DNA from: Oscillospiraceae bacterium | GTDB lineage: Bacteria > Bacillota > Clostridia > Oscillospirales > Oscillospiraceae | DNA length: 8,168 nt | Assembly (NCBI GenBank): GCA_016296045.1 | Contig: JAEDKB010000066.1 | Coordinates: 1 to 8,168, forward strand | Direction of reading: 5' to 3' | Shown: in pieces, positions 1 through 5,400 of the stretch | Numbering within the stretch: the first letter of the stretch is position 1 | Layout: every line of letters starts with the position of its first letter | Position numbers and translations under genes: made by a program | The notes under the pieces: generated by a model | Database searches by the model: none | What the model was told of the DNA's origin: nothing | Seen by the model: the letters and a program-made list of their open reading frames with translations, nothing else

Positions 1-562
1 GAAAATCGGAATTCTGGCGGTTCAGGGAGCGTTTGCCGAACACGAAAAAATGCTGTCTGATCTCGGCTGCAGGTGTGTTCTTCTCCGAAAACGATCCGAT
101 ATCGGTTCTTTTGACGGAATTGTTCTTCCGGGAGGCGAAAGCACCGTTCAGGGGAAGCTTTTGAACGAGCTGGATATGATGGCACCGCTGAAGGAAATGA
201 TTGACGCAAATACACCGGTGCTTGCCACCTGCGCCGGATTGATTCTCCTGGCAAAGCAGATTTCCAACGATCCGAATGTATATTTCGGAACACTTCCGGT
301 TTCTGTCAAAAGAAATGCTTATGGAAGACAGTTGGGAAGTTTTCGGACAAAAGCGCCTTTTGGAAATCTGGGCGAAGTCAACATGACCTTCATCCGTGCG
401 CCGTATATTGAGCGGGTGGGTGATGATGTTTCGGTTTTAGCATCCGTAAATCAAAAAATCGTAGCTGCCCGATATAAAAATCAAATCGGACTTGCCTTTC
501 ATCCCGAGCTTGGCACGGACACCGCAATTCATCAGTACTTTCTGGGGCTTACGAAAGGCTGA
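1..562 (+). CDS. pdxT: Pyridoxal 5'-phosphate synthase glutaminase subunit PdxT (start just outside window)
   Basis: PdxT hydrolyses glutamine and passes the ammonia to PdxS, which builds pyridoxal 5'-phosphate (vitamin B6) from ribose 5-phosphate and glyceraldehyde 3-phosphate in the cytoplasm. The reading frame is open from base 2 (K-I-G-I-L-A-V-Q-G-A-F-A-E-H); base 1 is a G that fits the last base of an ATG two bases beyond the edge, giving about 187 residues, normal for the family. Numbered that way, the LPGGEST motif lies at about 43-49, the nucleophile is Cys78 in ATCAGLI, and the His168/Glu170 pair of the class I amidotransferase triad is in AFHPE near the C-terminus. The family-typical VKRNAYGRQ and FIRAPYI stretches are also present. 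Nothing looks damaged. By family habit pdxS should lie immediately upstream, but that is outside the window. A strong terminator follows, so the transcript probably ends here. Confidence 0.95.
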   Translation, partial: KIGILAVQGAFAEHEKMLSDLGCRCVLLRKRSDIGSFDGIVLPGGESTVQGKLLNELDMMAPLKEMIDANTPVLATCAGLILLAKQISNDPNVYFGTLPVSVKRNAYGRQLGSFRTKAPFGNLGEVNMTFIRAPYIERVGDDVSVLASVNQKIVAARYKNQIGLAFHPELGTDTAIHQYFLGLTKG

Positions 563-599
563 TATCGTATAGCGTTACATATCTTTAATAATATGAAAA

Positions 600-635
600 G
601 CAAAACGCAGAGGCATATCGGCCTCTGCGTTTTGC
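600..635. terminator. Bidirectional rho-independent terminator between pdxT and the yibE/F gene
   Basis: A perfect 15-bp inverted repeat (GCAAAACGCAGAGGC at 600-614, GCCTCTGCGTTTTGC at 621-635) encloses a 6-nt loop. On the + strand it is followed by a T-rich run (636-655) for pdxT; on the - strand by TTTTCATAT for the convergent membrane-protein gene, whose stop codon lies only 4 bp beyond the right arm. It therefore can serve both genes in the 77-bp convergent gap. Confidence 0.92.
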
Positions 636-639
636 CATT

Positions 640-2094
640 TTATTTTACTTTTTTGGTTGCCTTCTTTGTATGCCCGAAAAGCAGCATGCCGATCAGAACA
701 GAAAACGGAACGGCAAGGATAACGCCGATAGAGCTTGAGAGCGCCTGCACCATTTCCACGGAGAAGAAGGTGCTGCTCATCAACTGTGAGAAGGAGGGCT
801 CCAGAGAGGACAAATAAATCATCAGAACAAAACTGCTGCCCGCTAACGCAAGAATCAGCGTATTGGTCATCGTGCCGACCATATCGCGGCCGATGTTCAT
901 ACCGGATTTGAACAATTCCTTACGGGTCAGATTCGGATTGACGGCAATCAGCTCATTCATAGCGGAACTGATACTCATTGCAACGTCGTTGACCGCGCCG
1001 AGAGCAGCAATCAGAATACCGCCAACCAGCAGATCGCCGATTTGAAGTGCGGCGGAAGGCTCCTGTCCCTGCCGAATCTGCAACAGAGCTTCGATGGTCG
1101 GTTCGGCGGTATACATTTTGTAGCCGTCAATCCGCATCAGGCTGCACGATAGCTGAGCGAACAGCATCGCTAACAGCACACCGGCAAGCGTACCGAGAAT
1201 TGCACAGACTGTTTTCCGGTGAAAGCCGTCAAGGATCATAAATTCTACGATCGTAACAAGTGCACAGGTCGCAAAAACCGTGAGAAGTGTGGGAGCGCCG
1301 CCCAAAAGCAGAGGAATCAGGACGGTAAAAATGCAAAGAATGGTCAGCGCGAGTCCGAGCAGCGACTTCGCGCCGATTTTTCCTCCGATCAAAATGGTGA
1401 TTATAAGGAATAGCGCAAGCACGATCAATAAAGGAACGGTTCGATCGTAATCCTGAAGCTGTATGTCGTCCAGAACGCCGTTCGTATAAGAATATGAAAT
1501 GGTTACGCTGTCGCCGACCTCAAGAAGTGTGCCGTATAGATAGCTGAGGTTGTTGGTAACATCGCTGAGAATCTCGCCCTTATGTTCGCCGGAAGTAATC
1601 TGTACCCGAAGAATCTGTTTTCCGACGGGAACATCCTCCATATCCTGCTGTCCCTGATAGGTACCGCCGGTAATGGCAAGAACCTTGCCCTTTTCATATT
1701 GAATGCCGGATTGAACCGTTGATTGCGGAATAGACTGTGTTTCCTGAGCTTTGCTGTAGAAAATCAGAAAGAAAACACCACAAAGAATTAAAATGATAAT
1801 TGCAATGCATCTGGAAAGACAGAGACTGCCGTGACTCGGCTGGTTTTTTTGCGGAAGACTTCGTTTGGGTTTTGCTTCTGCGATGACATCGGGCAGTGTT
1901 TTTATTGTTTTTATGCAGAGCAAGACCAGAAGCACGCCGCCGGCAAGGATTGCAAGCAAAACCAGCAGGGGAACCACCTTGACGCTCTGCCGGATCAGGC
2001 AGACAGTCAGTGCGGCAAGTGCGGCGGCAATTGCGGCTCCGCCAAAAGCACAGAAGGAATACCAAAGCGGTTTTTTTGTGCAGATACTATCCAT
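640..2094 (-). CDS. YibE/F-family polytopic membrane protein with an extra N-terminal two-helix hairpin
   Basis: A 484-residue integral membrane protein of the YibE/F-like family (function not established; often described as a putative transporter). The family signatures are clear: GAVNDVAMSISSAMNEL at about 366-382 and SGMNIGRDMVGTMTNTLILA at about 397-416. About ten hydrophobic helices are visible, near 15-34, 41-62, 95-114, 220-237, 243-263, 267-288, 296-316, 353-373, 410-428 and 452-473. A ~105-residue hydrophilic, probably extracytoplasmic beta-rich domain (115-219) lies between helices 3 and 4, and a Lys-rich tail ends the protein. The first two helices and the basic linker (about 62-96) look like an addition ahead of the usual single leading helix. 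The ATG start is supported by a GGAGGT ribosome binding site 4 nt upstream and by a consensus promoter. It is monocistronic here. Substrate unknown. Confidence 0.88.
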   Translation of the reverse strand: MDSICTKKPLWYSFCAFGGAAIAAALAALTVCLIRQSVKVVPLLVLLAILAGGVLLVLLCIKTIKTLPDVIAEAKPKRSLPQKNQPSHGSLCLSRCIAIIILILCGVFFLIFYSKAQETQSIPQSTVQSGIQYEKGKVLAITGGTYQGQQDMEDVPVGKQILRVQITSGEHKGEILSDVTNNLSYLYGTLLEVGDSVTISYSYTNGVLDDIQLQDYDRTVPLLIVLALFLIITILIGGKIGAKSLLGLALTILCIFTVLIPLLLGGAPTLLTVFATCALVTIVEFMILDGFHRKTVCAILGTLAGVLLAMLFAQLSCSLMRIDGYKMYTAEPTIEALLQIRQGQEPSAALQIGDLLVGGILIAALGAVNDVAMSISSAMNELIAVNPNLTRKELFKSGMNIGRDMVGTMTNTLILALAGSSFVLMIYLSSLEPSFSQLMSSTFFSVEMVQALSSSIGVILAVPFSVLIGMLLFGHTKKATKKVK

Positions 2095-2098
2095 AATT

Positions 2099-2104
2099 AC
2101 CTCC
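2099..2104 (-). promoter_or_regulatory. Ribosome binding site of the yibE/F gene
   Basis: On the - strand the sequence reads GGAGGT followed by AATT and the ATG at 2094. This near-perfect Shine-Dalgarno fixes the start and includes the extra N-terminal helices in the protein. Confidence 0.85.
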
Positions 2105-2132
2105 GCCGTATCGGAATAAGATCAGTGGATTT

Positions 2133-2161
2133 ATTATAAAAAAAACAGAGATATCTGTCAA
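2133..2161 (-). promoter_or_regulatory. Consensus sigma-A promoter of the yibE/F gene
   Basis: Read on the - strand, TTGACA (2156-2161) and TATAAT (2133-2138) are separated by exactly 17 bp: a perfect match to the housekeeping promoter consensus. Transcription should start near 2126, leaving a leader of about 31 nt that contains the GGAGGT site. A cre-like box (2164-2177) sits two bases upstream of the -35 element, so activity may be tuned by a bound regulator. Confidence 0.85.
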
Positions 2162-2163
2162 GG

Positions 2164-2177
2164 AAAAAGCGTTTTCT
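2164..2177. promoter_or_regulatory. cre-like / LacI-family operator box, copy 1
   Basis: AAAAAGCGTTTTCT resembles the CcpA catabolite-responsive element (TGNAARCGNWWWCA), matching the central AARCG and following W-rich half with three mismatches at the ends. It shares the 11-mer AAAGCGTTTTC with a second copy 70 bp away. It lies directly upstream of the -35 of the yibE/F promoter, centred about 44 bp from the predicted start. Regulator identity is inference. Confidence 0.4.
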
Positions 2178-2233
2178 GAGAAATTGCGTTCAAAATAAGT
2201 GGCAAAATAGACAAAAATGAGAAAGTGTTGAAA

Positions 2234-2247
2234 ATAAAGCGTTTTCA
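2234..2247. promoter_or_regulatory. cre-like / LacI-family operator box, copy 2
   Basis: ATAAAGCGTTTTCA matches the cre consensus with two mismatches and repeats the AAAGCGTTTTC core of copy 1. Flanking TGAAAA (2229-2234) and TTTTCA (2242-2247) form a wider 6-bp dyad. It lies in the middle of the divergent region, so it could act on either gene. Confidence 0.42.
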
Positions 2248-2309
2248 GAAGTAAAAATATACTGTTAAATGTCAAATAAAGTTGTCGGAGCCACCTGTTA
2301 TTGTCAAAG

Positions 2310-2354
2310 CATACAAAAATCTGAAATCAGAGAAAATCATATCGTTTTTGTATG
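2310..2354. repeat. 10-bp perfect inverted repeat overlapping the large gene's promoter
   Basis: CATACAAAAA at 2310-2319 is exactly mirrored by TTTTTGTATG at 2345-2354, with a 25-bp spacer that itself holds a small CTGA-AA-TCAG dyad (2321-2330). The right arm touches the proposed -35 element of the large surface-protein gene. It could be a paired operator or, if transcribed from further upstream, an RNA hairpin. No T-run follows, so it is not a terminator. Confidence 0.5.
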
Positions 2355-2381
2355 GCAATTATTTATGAAATATGGTATGAT
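2352..2381 (+). promoter_or_regulatory. Probable extended -10 promoter of the large SLH protein gene
   Basis: TATGAT (2376-2381) is preceded by TG one base upstream, making an extended -10 element. A weak -35 (ATGGCA, 2352-2357) lies 18 bp upstream. The predicted start near 2388 gives a leader of about 60 nt. The -35 is poor, so activator dependence or another promoter is possible. Confidence 0.5.
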
Positions 2382-2435
2382 TCTAGTATCCATTATAGGT
2401 ATTTCTGCGCCCATTTGCAGATTGCCGAATTTCAT

Positions 2436-2443
2436 TAAGGAGG
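2436..2443 (+). promoter_or_regulatory. Ribosome binding site of the large SLH protein gene
   Basis: TAAGGAGG is fully complementary to the 16S anti-Shine-Dalgarno sequence and lies 7 nt before the ATG at 2451. This ideal arrangement agrees with the strong codon bias in suggesting high translation. Confidence 0.92.
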
Positions 2444-2450
2444 ACCAAAT

Positions 2451-5400
2451 ATGAGAAAGAATCTCAAGAGAGCGGTTTCCGCGATTTTGGTCGTAGTCAT
2501 GATCCTTGCGATGCTGCCTGTTGTTGCTACTGCGGCATCCGAAATGTTCAAGGCTACCCCGATTGCGGGCGTTCCCCAGGAGGGAGCCGCTTTCATCATC
2601 TTCGCACCGAGCGCCTCTGTGGCGATGGGTTCCGAAGCAACCGGCGGCAAAACGACCGGTTTCGACACCAAGTCAAATGAAGAAAACTCCGATCTGGAAG
2701 TTTCTGCAGGTACCGGTCTGTACAAACTGAAAGCCGCATCGACGGCAGGTACCTACTATCTCACCTGCGGCGGAAAGTATTATACTGCGACCGCTACCAG
2801 TAAGGCTGCTTTCTATGATGCCCCTCAGTCCAAGGGTTCCGTTTGGAAGATTGAGACTCTTGAAGACGGCTACCGCATTGCGAATACGGATTATTTCTAT
2901 AACAGCAATCCGGCCTGTATCGAGGTTTACAGCTCTGCGTTCAGCCCCTACGGCTTTGACGCAACAAACCTGGGATACTATACGATGAAATTCTATTCCG
3001 TCGATGAAGCTACGGCAGATCCTGACGGAGATGGCTACATCGGCACAAAGCCGGTCGCATTGCCGCTGCCTGAAAACGGCGACAAGGTCGTTATCTATAA
3101 CGCCTATGCAGAAGCTGTTTTCGGACCGCAGACTGACGACCTCACGGCTCCCTCCGTTGAGCCGATTGCCTCGACTGCAAATGAAGACGGCACCATCGAT
3201 GCCGGCAACGGCGCCTACATTTTTAATGTTACGGTCAGCGGCGGCTACTACACCTTCGAAAGCAAGGGCAAGTACCTTGCGATCAGCACGGCGACCGATG
3301 ACAGCGGCAACAGCACAGAATGCGTTTGCTACTACACCGAAGAAAGCGACTACACCAAGTGGAAGCTTGAGTCGGTCACCGGCGGCTATATCATGTATAA
3401 CAAGGCTGCCAAGTATAAGAACAGCGCTGTTGCGATTGAGTTCTTCAGCAGCACCTTCAGCGGCTGGACCTACAATGGCTCTTCGCATCTGTTCGCAATG
3501 AATTTCTACAAGATCGAGGATTCCTATGATCTCGGCTATGTCCTGAATCCGAAGGTGAACATCACGGCAAATGATGCCTTCATCGGAATGGACTATACCT
3601 TCTCCTTTGTCCTCGACGAACTGACCAAGGTCACGGAACTGAAGGTCGAATATGATGTCGGCAGCGGCTTTAAGTCCCTCACGCCGACAGAAGTAAAGAC
3701 TTATAATTATGAAGTTACCATTGCAAAGGCGCTTCTTGCCGGCAATTCGGAGCTGAAGCTTCGCGTTTCCGCCAAGAACGAATACCGCATGGAATATTCC
3801 GATACCGTAACCGTTGCAATTAAGGATGAGCCGTTGATCATCTCGGTTTCTCCGCTGCCCAATGCGGCTACCGGAACCGAGAAGCGTCCGGAAATTTCGG
3901 CTGTAATCGCCAACTGCGGTTCCAATCCGAAGGTTACCATGACGCTGGACGGCACAGAGATTCAGCCGACGGTAACAGAGAGCAAGATCTCCTACAAGCC
4001 CATGGCGTCTTTGGCAGATGACCGCCACATTGTAGAGCTGACAATTACCAGAACCGATGGCAAGAAGACGGATATGACATGGTCCTTCTTTGTCGGTGAA
4101 GCCGGAATGAGCCTGTACTTCGGTCAGATACACTCCCATACTGCCGAGTATTCTGACGGCGCAGGCCAGTTGGAGGATGCTTACGAGCACGCAATGGCAG
4201 CCGATGACGTTGATTTCCTGATCGTCACCGACCATTCCAACTATTTTGACACCACATCGACTGCTACAACCTCCAGCTACTATGATCTGAGCTCCCTGAC
4301 CAAGTCCGGCTCCACCTCCAAGTGGGAGCAGGCAAGAGCAACCGCAGCAGAGTACGATGCAAAGAGCACTGACTTTGTCTGTGCTTACGGTTACGAAATG
4401 ACCTGGTCCGGCGGCCCCGGCCATACCAACACCTTTAACACCTACGGCCCCGTTTCCCGTAACAACAGCTCGCTGAATGAGAAGACCAACTCTTATGCAG
4501 GTATGCACCTGTATAACGACCTGATGGTCAATGCAAATAACGGCCTTGATGTTGACGGCAACGCAGTCGCAGAAGGTGTCAAGACCAAGAATCTGGAAGA
4601 TGCTCCGGTTGTTTCTCAGTTCAACCATCCGGGCACGACCTTCGGTACGTTTGATGACTTTGCAGGCTATACGCCGCTTCGTGACAGCGTTCTCTGCCTC
4701 GTTGAGGTTGGTAACGGCGAAGGCAAGGTCGGCGGCAGCTCTTACTGGCCGAGCTACTCTGAGTATGACAAGGCGCTTGCTAAGGGCTGGCACGTTGCGC
4801 CGACCAACAATCAGGATAACCACAAGGGCAAGTGGGGCGATGCGAACACCTGCCGCGACGTTATTCTGACCGATAACTTCACGGAAGCAGGACTGTACGA
4901 AGCAATGTCCCAGCGCCGTGTCTATTCCACTGAGGACCAGAACCTCCGTATCTACTATTATCTGAACGGCGAGATCATGGGCTCCATCATCGATGTCAAT
5001 GATGAGGAACTTAAGACTGTAACCATTACGGCATCCATTTCCGATCCGGATGGTGAAAAGCTCGGCAAGATTGAAATCATTGGCGAAAACGGTGTTTCTC
5101 TGAAGAGCTACACTGCTGCCGGCTCCACCTTCGAGCTGAAGGATACCATCAATAACACCGATGCATACTATTACATCAAGGTTACCGAAGCTGACGGCGA
5201 TATTGCGGTTACCGCTCCTATCTGGATCGGCGAAGCAACTCCGATCACCTGCGATATTAAGACCGATGCTGCTTTGTGTGTTGTCGGACAGTCTGAAAAC
5301 ATCACTTCTACCATCACCAACGCTGCGGATAAGGACTACAGCATCTCCCGTGTCCGTTTCACGCTTGTCGATTCCACCGGCAAGGAATCCGTGATTAAGG

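Noticed and set aside
593..817. A 74-codon + strand frame starting between pdxT and the yibE/F gene.
   Set aside because: It starts just before the terminator hairpin and then overlaps the antisense of the YibE/F coding region; it has no ribosome site and no plausible product.
1694..2139. Several open frames of 84-123 codons overlapping the start of the yibE/F gene on both strands.
   Set aside because: They are out-of-frame shadows of a gene whose promoter, ribosome site and family signatures are clear.
2087..2275. A 62-codon - strand frame through the yibE/F promoter region.
   Set aside because: It runs across the consensus promoter and the cre-like boxes and has a low-complexity Phe-rich translation typical of AT-rich spacer DNA.
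2269..2454. A 61-codon + strand frame in the divergent intergenic region, overlapping the large gene's start by four bases.
   Set aside because: No ribosome site precedes its ATG, the composition is AT-rich non-coding, and it covers the probable promoter and Shine-Dalgarno of the large gene.
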